DNA of 64,000 nt, taken from positions 30,895,507-30,959,506 of the forward strand of contig CM069437.1 in the NCBI GenBank assembly GCA_035610365.1. Reading direction: 5' to 3'. The stretch comes from Aquatica leii (taxonomy: Eukaryota > Arthropoda > Insecta > Coleoptera > Lampyridae). Positions 1 to 11,879 of this stretch are shown here, one piece after another. The translations under genes were made by a program, and so were the position numbers. Numbering within the stretch: the stretch's first letter is position 1; each line of letters begins with the position of its first letter. The notes under the pieces are model-generated. The model was given only the letters and a program-made list of their open reading frames with translations. It was not told where the DNA came from and did no database searches.

Positions 1-541
1 AACCCAAAAATGAGCTTCGTTTTTACCCATCACCCACCTATTTTGAGGGAGGGGGGCTATTTTTATTTTATTTTTTGAATTTTTTTTTAGAATTCTAACT
101 TATTGCCGTTAAACATCCCAAAGCAGGTAATAAAATTTATACCAAAGTATATGACAAAAGTTTTGCTATAAAATGTATATAAAAACAACAATAAAATACA
201 AATATATAAGAACAGTAAAAAAATATCAATAAACAGTTAGGAAGATTCACTGCACGACGCTGGCAATCTCAATACCACATGCAGGTTTGAACAGGAATTT
301 TCGACAGGCTTGAACTTGCATTACTCTTCTCAATATAGTATATTACATTGTTTGCTTAACTGCTTCGATCAGTACATCTATAGCTGTTGCAGAGTTAACT
401 TGTCGACGTTTTAAACGTGTTGAATTTTGTGTTCATTTTTGTTCATTTGTGTAAAACAGTAAAACTTCTTTTACTCCGGATTTTTTCAAGTGACTAAGTG
501 TGATTTGTGGTTAATGTCGGGCGTTGAATTACTGTTTAATT

Positions 542-2223
542 ATGCCACGCGAGTGTAAAAATCATCCCGATAGCTTTTGCTATGTTTGCGGAGAATTAAC
601 TTTAAAAGCGCAACGAAAATCCATTTCTCCGCTTGTTAAAACAGCTTATAAATTGTACTTTGATTGTCAAGTTGGCGACCAGGACAAGACTTGGGCTCCA
701 TCAGTTTGCGGTACGACTTGTTACAATAGTTTGACCAAATGACTCAAAGGTACCCGTAAATCAATGCCATTTGCTGTGACTATGGTTTGGCGTCAACCTC
801 GCTGTCATCTTACAGATTGTTATTTTTGTATGACTTCCACCGTCGGGTTTTCGAGCAAAAGTAAGCATACAATTCAGTATCCCAATATTCCGTCAGCTCT
901 AAAACCTGTTCCCCATAACGATACTTTGCCAATCCCAGAGCCCCCAAACACTTATACTCTAGAGCCGGAAATTGATTTAAAAGACTCTGAGCCACAACCT
1001 GGGGCTTCGAATGATACGTTAAATGATGATGAAGAGTATTCCGCAGATTTAGTTTCTCGGCAACCTCACTTTCTCACTCAATCGGAATTAAATGATCTTG
1101 TCAGGGATTTGCAGTTACCCAAGACTAAATCTCAGTTCCTAGGATCGCGACTTCAACAGTGGAATCTCTTAGAAAAGGGAGTAAAAATATCTTCTTACAG
1201 GACCAGACAAGCAACCCTGAAATGTCTTTTCTCAGAAGATAAAGGTTTAGTGTTCTGCCCTAATGCAAATTTATTAATGACAGAGCTACAGATGCCATGT
1301 GACCCAAACAAATGCAGACTGTTTATAGACTCATCAAAAACAAGCTTAAAAGTTGTCCTGTTGGCAAATGGGAATGACTTCCCATCAGTTCTAGTTGCAT
1401 ACTCTGTTGATATGAAGGAAACGTACGAAAACGTCTTCAGAATCCTTGATAAAATAAGTTATCATGATTATAAGTGGAAACTTTGCGCTGACTTAAAAGT
1501 TGTTGTTCTACTCACGGGCCTGCAATCAGAATTCACAAAATATTGCTGCTTCCTTTGTAAATGGGATAGCCGAGCCCGAGATAAACAATACATCGTACAG
1601 GACTGGCCTCTGCGAGAAAATCTTATTTCTGGTCAGAAAAATGTCGCCTACAATTCTTTGGTTCCGAAGGAAAATATTTACTTACCACCTTTACACATCA
1701 AACTTGGATTGATCAAGCAGTTTGTGAAATCAGTGGACAAGACAGGTGGCGCATTTCAATTTTTGAAAACTAAATTTCTTCGTCTTAGCAAAGCTAAAAT
1801 CAAAGAAAGCGTTTTTGTTGGTCTCCAGATTAGATAACTCTTCCAAGATTCGACGTTTATTGAACACCTAAATCGAAAAGAAAAACGAGCTTGGCTTGCA
1901 TTTCAAAACGTTTGTAAGAATTTGCAGGGTAACCACAAAAGTGAATATTATGTCGCTCACGTCGAGGAACTGCTTTTAGCGTATAAAGACATAGGATGTA
2001 ACATGTCTCTTAAAGTTCACTTCCTTTACTCGCATCTGGACTTTTTCCCTGACAATTTAGGAGCAGTCTCGGATGAACACGGGAACAATTCCATCAAGCC
2101 ATCGCTAAGCTGGAGAAGAGATTTTTAGGGAAGTGGAATGCTAGCATGTTGGCGGAGTACTGCTGGTTTTTGAAACGAGAGAGCTGTACCTCAGGGTACA
2201 AAAGGAAAGCAAGCACCAATTAA
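542..2223 (+). pseudogene. Broken transposase-like ORF, Cys-rich N-terminus
   Basis: Reading from the ATG at 542 gives a protein of roughly 560 residues. Its Cys-rich N-terminus contains CYVCGE, CGTTCYNSL and CYFC, probably a zinc-binding module. A central domain follows with LFIDSSKTSLKVVLL, LCADLKVVVLL, CCFLCKWDSRARD and LPPLHIKLGL. The alternating strands with conserved Asp residues look like an RNase H-fold (DDE-type) core, but that is inference. The copy is dead: TGA at about 739 where Trp is expected, TAA at about 1835 where Gln is expected, and a one-base loss near 2085, after SDEHG, that moves the tail into another frame ending at TAA 2221-2223. I recall this protein family as abundant and uncharacterised in arthropod genomes. 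The enclosing inverted repeats support its being the element's own gene. Confidence 0.65.
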
Positions 2224-2342
2224 CGATGAATATCTTTTTATTTATTACTGTTTATAGCTAAAATAGTTCTTTTTCCCATTTAAATTAAATTTATGTCCAT
2301 ATATTTATTATTATAATAATTATTATAATTATTATTATCGTT

Positions 2343-2370
2343 CGATAAATAAATTATAATTTATTTATCG
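2343..2370. repeat. Perfect 28-bp AT palindrome inside the transposon
   Basis: CGATAAATAAATTATAATTT and its continuation to 2370 read identically on both strands with no loop. It lies between the transposase stop and the right terminal inverted repeat, next to a TTATTATAATAATTATTATAA-type run. It could be a chance AT palindrome or a subterminal element. Confidence 0.6.
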
Positions 2371-2450
2371 AAAAGTGGTAAAATTAGAGATTTGGGGCTC
2401 CCTCAAAAATGGTGGGTGATGGAAGAAAACGAAAAACATATTTAGATTCA

Positions 2451-4685
2451 GGGCGTCATTTTACATAAGAATTACCCGGAATAGTGTCAGGGTTCAATAA
2501 AAAATATTTTTTTGCAGACCAGTGTTATTTAACGAACACAAAAATGTACGTAGATTATTCAACAATGATTATCTAAATGCCGGCTTAAACTACACTTAAG
2601 GTGTTGATAGTAAAGAAAATTAAATTGATAACGACAAATATCTATGATTCACAGCATGCGACACACAAAAATAATTAATGAAAATACCTGAGTTTTATTG
2701 AAACAATTATTGTAATTTTTTAATTTGGAATAACAAGCAAAATTTTCGTGAGAGACCTTTATAACAAATCTAATTAAATAAGACTTACTCACAATCCCGA
2801 AGAAAACGTTTTCCTCGTTGAGTCGATCTAAAATATTAATGAACACAGTAAATCGTGTCAGCAAAATGACTCACAAAAGCAAAAATTTACAAAACTATTA
2901 ATTAATGCTAAAAGATATTAGGCATAAAATCCGGTGATCGAATGCTGTTGCACACATAGAATTAAAGGAAATATCGCAGTCTATTGACTCGTAAGTAACA
3001 GTACATCGAAGAGAATTTTTTTGCCGAGACTTCGTTTTTAGGTTTAACGTAGGCCTTTCAAATTATAATATTTTTATTAAGGTGTTTGGTGGATATTAAC
3101 TTTTTATTAGTAGAGAATACACCGAACACATGTGGACTGGCACGTGTCGGGTCGTAATGGACGGTTTAACGTCTTGACAGGAAGTGCAGTGAAACGAAAC
3201 TCGTTAAAGAAGGTCGTAAGTAGAAATCTAACTTTAGTGTAATGAATATACAAGGTATTACATTTTGAAATTTATGCACGTAACAGAATCTCTCCTCCCC
3301 AGCAAGATAAACGCGTGGAGCGTAGATAACAAAACGTTAACTAAAAAGAAGATACAAATTTAGGCATATGCCAAAGACAGAAACCTAAAAATTAATACCA
3401 ATCCAAGATACCCAACTCCATGTAATCTTAACAGATTACCACGATTACAAAAGAGAGAAGATTTCTAGAATCTTAAGAATACCAAAACTGTAAAAGAAAC
3501 GCATGAAACGAATAGTATCTCCAAGAAATTTTTGCACAAACTATTCTCCGCTAAACTGAAACAATATAGAGATGACAATAAAGATATGATACTGCTGGAA
3601 AGCTATTTGTTATATTAAAAACTTATTTATAATTTTTTGCTTTGTATAAATTTAGCCCAGTTTAAATTCCATCGGTAATATTGAATTTACCGTATTTGTT
3701 AACGTCTACCGATTTCCATTTTAAATAGCAAATTAAAAAGTTAGCACGTGTTAATCTTTGAACATCCACATAGTTAATGCGGTAAATCGAATAAAAATTC
3801 AATAATTAAATACAAAACAATCGCTTACGAAAAGTGCAATTTTATTTTGCGGTAAAACTTTACTACCGTCTTGGGATAACTTCAAAAATTGTTTTAGTTT
3901 CTGCTAAATACTCCGTTAAGGAATTGTTTTAATGGTTGTGTACAGAAATTTTTTATATAAAATGTATACGTGGGTGTGCATAGACAACCAAACTTGTGGC
4001 GCTTGACAATATTATGTTTATGTTTCCCCTTAAACTTTTATGGGATCAAAAGAAACGCCATTATGCTACACATCTAAAAAATTGGTTTTAGATTTTACTA
4101 AAAAAAGCATCTATAAGTCAGATGTCGATTGATGACCAAATCTCATTCTCTTACCAATTCTTTTGCGTTTTAACGCCAACATACACACCGTACCGGACGT
4201 GATGAAAATCAAAAGTGACCGGAAATGTCTTTGAAAAATGAACTACAACTTGCGCCATTTGACAGCATAAAAACTCAATCAAACTTTTCAAGGTCAGGTA
4301 TTCATAAGTCGGCGATGGCTAAGTTAGAATTTTACCGTTACATAATAATAAAAAGCTCATAATCTTTTTTCATTTAAAATCTGTTTTTATCAAGTTAAAC
4401 TAACAAAAGAATCAACTTCCAATCTAAGAAAATTTTAAGATAACTTAACCCGCCATCTTCGAGCATTAAACAATTATCATCTCACAGATGCCAAATTTAA
4501 AACCGCAGTCTGCAGCATACACAATTGAATCTAAAGTAGACATAAATACAGCTGCTGTTTACAGTAAATAAGACTTCAACAAATTCCTTTCGTAGAAGAA
4601 TTACTTTCATTTTTTTTATCCAGAAGATGAATATTAGGTGTTCTATAATTCCTAGTTTCAAAAATTTTAAATGTTCCAAAATTCA
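2451..4685. other. AT-rich non-coding stretch, nothing recognised
   Basis: I find no ORF with a recognisable motif on either strand, no clear repeat boundary and no tandem array. The short ORFs (for example 2649-2864 minus) have compositions expected of random AT-rich DNA. It may hold untranslated or LTR sequence of the BEL/Pao relic that starts at about 4688, but I see no paired LTR. Confidence 0.4.
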
Positions 4686-4687
4686 AC

Positions 4688-7600
4688 ATGATTTACAGTT
4701 TAAAGCACTCATTTGCAGTTACCAATAATTATACTTGCGTTTTGTATAAAGACAATCGTTTACTTTATTCATGTACCGCATTTTTATCATTATCAACAAA
4801 AAAACGTTTAGAAAAAGTCAACGAATTAAAAATCTGCAAAAATTGTTTAAAGCATATTAATAACTTTAAATGCAGTTCAAAGCATATATGTAAATTTTGC
4901 CAAAAATAACATAATAGCCTTTCAAGGAATTTACAGTACGATGAGCCTTTCAGTTCGCGAGGTGCATCGATCTCAAATGCTTAATCTGCATTCGAACAAA
5001 TGAGTTCATCATGTAAAAACTCCAACAACAACAGCAGACATAATTTTTCATAAATCCAGTGCCATCATGTTCTTACAGGTGTTATTCATTTTACCGTTTA
5101 TATGTATCGGACAAATATCAATAAGACGAAATATGCCTACACTACAAAAAAATCTGCTTGGTTGGGTTATTTGAGGTTATCATGGTAAAGAAAACTACCA
5201 ACCTAACTTAAGTACTTGTAACATTACTCTTACGAAACCAGTTGATAAACAAGGCGATCTTCATATGTCACTTGCAAAATTTTGGCGAGTTGAAAATATT
5301 CAACCACAAAACTCCATTTCTTTATTGTCTTCCGAAAAACAATTTTTGGAGAAACATTTTGCTGAAACTGTAACGCAAGATCAAACTGGCACACTCATTG
5401 TTTCAATACACTTCAACTCAAAACTATCTTTGTTGGTCAATTTTAACAAACATCCTCAGGATAGACTTTATAACCTCGAAAAAAATTTGCTAAAAACCTT
5501 TCCTTTCACTAAAAATACGCAACATTTATTCATGAGTACATACATTTAAGCCATGCTACCAAAGTAGGCAGTAATATGATCGACCATGAACACACAATTT
5601 CTACTATTGATGGTCAAATGTCAATAAAACATATACCCAATTTGTATCTTCCGCACCATGCAATATTCAAAACAAATTCTTTAACAATAAAAATTTGCAT
5701 TGTGTTTGATAGTAGTGCAAAATCGGATTCAAACATTTCAATCAACGAGACTCGTATTGTTGATCCTGTTTTACAAGATGACTTGTTTTCAATATTGTTA
5801 CGCTTCCGACTAGGTAAAATAGCACTTACAGAAGATTGCGAAAAAATGTATCGAATGATTAAGGTATATTCAGCTTTAAGAAAATTTTAGTGCGTATTAT
5901 GGCGAGACAATCTAGAACAACCTGTCGATACATATCAACTTAATGCGATTATGTTATCTAAAGTCGTAAGAACTTTGTTTTACATGGATGATCTACTCTT
6001 CACAGCTGATACTGTGGAAAAGGCATTGCAAGCAAAGAAAAAAATAATTAAAATTTTTGTTGCAGTCAATATTCCAATTTGAAAATTCTTATCAAACAGC
6101 CCAATTGTCATTCAGCAGATCGACGAGTTCAACACTCCATTCTTCATTGTTCCTTCGAGAGAACGTTGTAATAAAAAGGGGCTAGGTCTTTCATGGAACT
6201 TTGTTTCTGATTACATTTATTACAATATGCAACTGCACAACAATAATTTTTGCTTTACAAAACGAACTATTCTTTCTACAGTGTGTCAGTTTTTTGATCC
6301 ATTGGGTTTGCTCTTTCCTATTTTGATTACAGGAAAAATATTTCAACAGCTCTGGGAACTCAAACTTTTATGGGATGAATCAGTTCCCTCTTTTATTCAT
6401 TCTCAGTGACTTAATTTCAATTCGCAATTACTTTATCTAAACTCATTACAGATCCTACGATGTGTAACATTGAGTCCTAAATTCACAATTCAGCGGTTTT
6501 TGTGACTGCAGCGCTGCCGCATACGGTGCGTGCATTTATGTAAGGTGCAATTTCGGCAATCAGATTTTAACACATCTAGTGTGCTTTAAATCTAGGGTTG
6601 CTCCATTGCATACCATAACTATACCAAGACTGGAATTATGTTCGGCTGTGCTACTGACAAATTCTCAGAGTATAGTAGAAATTCAACATTTAGCTACGCT
6701 AAAAAAGCATCCAGTACTACTAACTACAGATCATCCTCTCTACTACATTGTGGAGCACAACAATTACTTTCATGTACTCGCGAGCAATATTGACCTACTT
6801 CAAGAAAGACTATTGCCGAAAAAAAACTTGATGATCTATTATGTGTTTCTGTGTAAACCCAGCATCCTTTAATCCTTTAATGGGCGATTTACCCTTAAAA
6901 AGAACAGAACTAACGACTCCTGCGTTTTACAACATAGGACTAGACTTTTCTGGTCGAATTTTCTTAAAGAACAAAACAGACAGAGAAGCCATAGTAATAA
7001 AAGCATACATTTGTATATTCGTATGCTTGGTTACTCGCGCTGTTTATCTTGAGACTGTTACAGATCTGTCAACTGTTTCATTTATTACAGTGTTTAAACG
7101 TTTCTTTGCTCGTCGAAGTAAACCATTTACGATTTCTAGCGATAACGCCAGAAACTTTGTGGACGCTAGAAATGAAAGAAACTTTACAAATTTTAGCAAT
7201 CACAGAGTACTCAAAATAAAATTTTAAATCATTTACACAAAAAAAGCATTAAAGGGGAATTTACTATACCCCGTTCACCCCATCAAGACGGAATATGTGA
7301 CAGTGGTATAAAATCCACCACGTTACATTTAAAAAAGATAGTTGTCTAAACTGCAGAGCTCTACCTTGTCTGTCCTCAGATCCGCTGGACTTAAATTCTT
7401 TGACTCCTGGTCACTTTTTAATTGGTAGATTTCTGTGTACATTACCACAGCCTAATTATCTATATATCAAGAAAAATCGTTTTTCCCTTCATCAAAGAAG
7501 TCAACAACTAATGAAGCACTTTTGGAGGCGTTGGAGTCTAGAAGTACAACGTCAAACGAAGTGGTTTAGAAACTTACCAAACCTGTTACAATCTAGTGCT

Positions 7601-7768
7601 TTAGTTCTTATCCGAGAAGATGATCTTTCACCTCTTAATTAGTTACTAGGCAGAGTAACAGAGACACATCGATCGACAGATAATGTTGTGCGTTCGTGTA
7701 AAGCGAAAACTCTTAGTGGAGACGTTATTAAACGTCCCATACATAAATTGTGTGCACTACCAATGTGA
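4688..7768 (+). pseudogene. BEL/Pao retrotransposon gag-pol relic
   Basis: Family blocks occur in the canonical order with many stops and frame changes. At 4688-4909 there is a zinc-knuckle region (KICKNCLKHINNFKCSSKH, then CKFCQK). At 5265-5549 comes the linker before reverse transcriptase (LAKFWRVENIQP). At 5576-5890 are RT blocks LPHHAIFK, KICIVFDSSAKS and LLRFRLGKIALTEDCEKMYR. At 6227-6409 is CQFFDPLGLLFP, at 6579-6680 IPRLELCSAVLL of the RNase H region, and at 6880-7190 the integrase (NIGLDFSGRIF, AYICIFVCLVTRAVYLE). At 7400-7768 is the C-terminal module (LTPGHFLIGR, KHFWRRWSLE, LLGRV), ending at a natural TGA at 7766-7768. I see no flanking LTR pair. It is older than the BEL/Pao copy at 35456-41925 and clearly non-functional. 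Confidence 0.85.
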
Positions 7769-7787
7769 GCATACAGTATTAACAAGT

Positions 7788-8690
7788 TCATGTGTAGTTA
7801 TTTATCTGAAATAGTACAACAAGTATCTTGTCACAAGTACTTAGCTGTTTTTTTATAGGGCTGGTAGAGTCCCTTGGATCATTAGTTTTTCCATATATTT
7901 TATAAACTAAATAACAAAGAGGAAGTACATTACAGTGCAATAGACATATAAAGCAATAAACCGCTTTTCTTAGGGAAACTTCTAATTGTTTTATAACACC
8001 ATTCTTGAAGCTTGTATTACTACTGGCACTTCCGGACATAGGCGTCACATGACTTAAATAAGTAGAACCTAGTTCCGCAACAAAAACTATGAGTTTCTCA
8101 GCAACTTGCTTACTGTAAAAAGAAGATCCGATTTTCTCAACTGCCAAGTTTTGTTTTTTTTCCCGTCGAAGTAGGTTCCAGAAACTTCTTTTTATTGTCC
8201 CATTTCCATATTAGTTAGATTTTCCTTCCGTCTTTTTCTTTCTCTTCTAATTTTACTTCAAGAAGGATCCTCGTGATTTACTAAATTAAAATTTTTAAGT
8301 ACAGCGTTTACCAGGAGAGGCGCATTTATATCTAAGAGATTACTTTTGTCACATGCTTCAGCTACATTAGATAAAACCAGTTTTTTTATGTAAAGCATTT
8401 CTAAAAACGTTGCTGCTTGTGACTTGGTACAATCGGTAGTACCTTTGTTATCTATTTGGTAACAGTAGTCGTCTTCTTTTTCTTTACTTCCACTTTAAAC
8501 AGCAGTTTTTTATTTTTGAATTATTTTTTAGTCTGAAATAATAGGAAGGAAAGTTTTTTGCCAACGAGATTTAATATCAACAATAAGTTTTTTACAAATG
8601 TCCAACACACTTGGGTCTTTGTTGCTATTACTCTTGAAAATTTTACTATACCACATATACAACCTCATAACGTCAAAATACGTTAGAAGT
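7788..8690 (-). pseudogene. Relic ORF of an unclassified arthropod repeat family
   Basis: Read on the minus strand from about 8690 down, successive frames give ordered blocks: VLDICKKLIVDIKSRWQK, LSNVAEACDKSNL, GTYFDGKKNKTWQLRK, LGSTYLSHVTPMSGSA, FKNGVIKQLEVSL, CFICLLHCNVLPL and STSPIKKQLSTCDKILVV. I recognise this series from a very common uncharacterised arthropod repeat protein, but I cannot name a superfamily. The copy has several frameshifts. It also appears to lack ~40 residues between the HVTP and KNGVI blocks, so it is not functional. The large inverted repeat at 8690-9415 abuts its 5' end and may be part of the same element. Confidence 0.6.
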
Positions 8691-9415
8691 TAATGATTAT
8701 AAGCGACTTTCGGCTTAGACCGAGTCGTAGTTAAACACCCAGACTTAGTCCTAGTTTCTCCTTGAGAGCTAAAACAAGAAGTAGAACTTGGCCTTTGTCG
8801 TATTGTCGTTCGTGAACCCAAACAAATTGACGTTTTGCAAGACATTGCAGCTTGCATCTTTAGAGTAGTAAATGTCACTGAAGGATAGGTGTAAGTGACG
8901 TGTGAAACCAAGGACACACGCTCAACTTTGACCAAACTACAGTGTTGGCTAGAACTGCTTTCTACTTTCCCAGACTAATCTGCGAAGCTGTGGAAATAGA
9001 AAAACATCCATGTAATATGAACCGAGAAGATGGTTTAAGACTCAGCAAATCTTGACTACCAGTATATACCAGTAGCTACCGTTTAAGACAAAGATCAACT
9101 TTCTTGAAAGGTCACAAACATTACTCCGAGTAATAACAAAGTCAGTCAAGCAGTAACGGAAAGCTGAGGTCCGTTAATCACGCTAATCGCTAGTGGTATA
9201 AATATTGTCACTTACACTTTTTCAGTGACATTTACCAATGCAAGCTGCAATGTCTTACAAAACGTCAGTTTATTTGGATTCACGAACGACTATACAGCAA
9301 AAGCCAAGTTCTACTTCTTGTTTTGGCTTTAAGGAGAGACTAGGACCAAGCCTAAGTCTAGGTGTTTAACTACGACCCGGTCTAAGCCGTACGTCGCTTA
9401 CAATCATAAATATAA
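8690..9415. repeat. Large imperfect inverted repeat (~210-bp arms)
   Basis: The left arm at about 8690-8903 and the right arm at about 9205-9415 are reverse complements at roughly 85% by eye. Matching landmarks are AACAAGAAGTAGAACTTGG, TTGACGTTTTGCAAGACATT and TAAATGTCACTGAA, with a ~300-bp spacer. The small minus-strand ORF across 8690-8935 falls in the left arm and shows no recognisable domain. The structure could be two opposed copies of a short element or the foldback end of the relic at 7788-8690. Confidence 0.75.
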
Positions 9416-10255
9416 CAACCGTGAAAGATTTTACGTTAGAAGTTCACTTGGTGTTCCAAATATTTTACATTTCACTCTAGTTTTAAGCATCTTTAAATTC
9501 TTAATACAATTAAAAGTAAATTCGAAATCTAATCAAAAACACGTCTAACGCAACTAGAAAAGTCGCTTAAACTAATTCGGTAAAGCACTAAAGCCTCATA
9601 CCCATGCTTTTGCAATGAAGGGAAGGCGCGCAGAAGGGGGGGTGCAGTCGACAAGACAATAACTTGAAGTATTAGTGTTATTTTAGTTATTAATCTACTT
9701 ATTCTATGTTTACCGTTAACTTAAGTTAATAACTCAAAACTAGCGTTTTTTCTTGAAATTTCACATTGAGAAAGGAACCTCAAGATGTCATCGCACAATG
9801 CCGTTTTTTTATATTAAGTTATATTTGTCTTTAAAGTAAAAATTTACACTCAGAAATATAAAATTTCTACTCATTTATTATCGCTCCGCCCCATAAGATT
9901 AGGTATAAGATAAGATTTGCTGTCAGCGTAGTCTACGTTCTTGGTGTTCAAAATGTTTTGTGTATTTTTAAGGTCTGGTAGATTGTATTCTCCAGACTTG
10001 TTGAATCTTAGTTTAACCGTAGTTTTTTCGGTTTTTTGGTGTTACATAATAAAGTACACAATAACTGTTGCGGTTCCTTTGTCGACTAAGAGGATTTTGC
10101 TTAATCTGTTTTTTTCGTAGGCTTGTAAGAGCATTATTTGCCTGTTTAGGCATGTTTCTATGTTGTTTTTTCTTCTGTAGTAAACATTTAATTTTCCTTT
10201 TGAATTTTTCTGCTTGTACTGGTTTTGCCCGTGTCATCTTAACGACACTAATGAT
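9416..10255. other. Non-coding stretch before solo LTR, nothing recognised
   Basis: A short open frame on both strands around 10013-10277 is Lys/Arg-rich on the minus strand and Phe/Leu-rich on the plus strand, the pattern of T-rich low-complexity DNA. I could not assign a family. The target duplication of the LTR at 10256 takes its left copy (TGAT) at 10252-10255. Confidence 0.4.
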
Positions 10256-11194
10256 TGTTATGTTAAAAATTTGGTAGATTAAAATTTTTCGACTATAAAA
10301 ATAGTCCTCGACACGCCCACCTTTTGTTGGCTTTTATAAGCGCGCATTTTATTCATTTTTCAGTAATGTTTGGTGCAATACAAACGACCTCCGTTTAGCG
10401 GCATTTCTAGACCCAACAAGGCTTTCAGCATTAAGTTATTGCACTCGATTCCACGTGAACATGCAAATTAATTTTGTGTCTATCTATGCAAAAGTTTATT
10501 TATGGTGAGTAATATTTGTGTATTGAGGGTTTAATTTGATTCACGCATTCACTATCTTAAATGATTGTATGCTTTAAAAACGAAATGTACTTGTATTAAC
10601 GCCGTATTACAATTTCTAGTTTTACGATTAGTATTTTCTGGTCATGTCGGTTATTGACCGTACGTACATGTTAGGTTAACACAATTGATTATAAGATTAT
10701 TTTGTGCGTTACAAAGTCATATGCAGTGCGCGTTGAGTCTCTAAGTCTTCATTTTTTGTTATATACTTTTGTGATTTAAAATTTACGAATATAAAGTTAT
10801 TCCTTCTTTGAATGTAAAAGTTTAGACCGACTAGGTTAGTTTACTGTACGACGTGTTGCCCAGTATAGAGCGCAACTTATATTTGGTTCGACACATGTAT
10901 TAGCGTTTGGAAAATTTACATAATTATATTTATGTACCTTGTTAGTCCTCTTTGGAATTATTGTCTGTGGTAAAATAAATATATATTTTGTGTTATTACT
11001 TTTGTCGTGTTATTTGTTTTTTTTTTCAACTACGGGTAGAGTTAAACGACATCTCCTAAATTTAATTTTTCATCGTTTTGGCGCTATTTTAGATTGAATT
11101 TATAATTTCGCATTATAAAGCCTGCGATTCTCTCTCCGAGAACAACTGTGTTAGCCGTCGCTTATTCTTTGGTTACACGAAAACCAGTGTAACA
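10256..11194 (+). repeat. Solo LTR (family LTR1) with 4-bp target duplication
   Basis: The 939-bp unit begins TGTTATGTTAAAAA and ends CCAGTGTAACA, giving TGTTA/TAACA terminal inverted repeats. TGAT occurs immediately before (10252-10255) and after (11195-11198), as expected for a gypsy-type 4-bp duplication. Homologous copies lie at 24911-25990 (plus) and 46279-47464 (minus), and a diverged one at 62890-63800 (minus). A shared internal landmark is AGTTTAGACCGAC. No internal coding region adjoins it, so it is most simply a solo LTR left by LTR-LTR recombination. Confidence 0.82.
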
Positions 11195-11427
11195 TGATGT
11201 CTAGTAAATTTACTTTTTTTGGTGTTACGGAATTATTAAGGCTTTTATCGAATAGGGCAATTTTTGTAGATGACAGCGGATGTGATTAGATACTGACGAT
11301 TGTTTTCTTTAGTTGTTTTTGGGTGTCCGTTATCTTCTGTTGATTCTGGTATAGTTTTGCCTATTTGTTGTTGTATGTTTGTTCTTTAATTATTTAATTT
11401 AATTTTGTAAATCATTTTGATTTATAC

Positions 11428-11879
11428 TCTTACGTTTATTATTAAAACTAATTAATTTTATTTATACTAAAAATATGTTCACGTTTATAACTAACCAAAC
11501 TAATTAAACCTAAGGATATTTAATAAAAACACTTACACTATAATTTATGTATAGCACTATCACTTACACAAAGATAAAATCCGCGGATAACTTCTATTTA
11601 TTTAAACACTAACGCTTGTTTACATTAAAGTTGCGTGCAAAGTTATACACCGTAGATTTATCGCACACGCGTTAATCACTTATTCATTTAGACTTGAATA
11701 ATCTTTCTAACACTGCCGTCTTTGAATTACGGGAAATAACTAACCTCTGTTTGAGCCGCATTTATACACATTTTGAAAATTCTTCGCGAATGTTCTATAT
11801 CTTTCGGTAAGCATTCTGGAAAATAGATAACCACTTCGTGAAATCTCTGAAACTTGAGATGAATTTCTTGAACGTTTTA
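11428..11879 (-). repeat. 3' LTR of the gypsy element (452 bp)
   Basis: This copy matches 18726-19418 over its whole length, apart from a central replaced segment that is ~100 bp here and ~320 bp in the other copy. Landmarks shared by both are ACTAATTAATTTTAT, CGCACACGCGTTAATCACTTATT and AATCTCTGAAACTTGAGA. The expected TG start reads TA here, next to the purine tract. The tail of the accessory ORF runs into it. Confidence 0.88.

Larger units (their letters stand above)
1..2450 (+). mobile_element. Decayed DNA transposon with terminal inverted repeats
   Basis: The first ~50 bases and the bases near 2398-2447 are inverted copies. The core at 27-51 (CATCACCCACC then TTTTGAGGGAG) matches the reverse complement of 2398-2422, and the match continues outward through a CGTTTT-rich stretch to about position 10 and 2440. 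The pair encloses one long broken ORF (542-2223), the layout of a cut-and-paste DNA element of about 2.4 kb. The left end may continue just outside the window, so I cannot define a target duplication. I do not recognise the superfamily with certainty. Confidence 0.72.

Noticed and set aside
8690..8935. 81-aa minus-strand ORF with Ser/Thr-rich sequence
   Set aside because: It lies wholly in the left arm of the inverted repeat, has no recognisable domain, and the other arm does not keep it clearly open.
10013..10277. ORFs on both strands just before the solo LTR
   Set aside because: Low-complexity T-rich DNA; the plus-strand ORF runs into the LTR. No family recognised.
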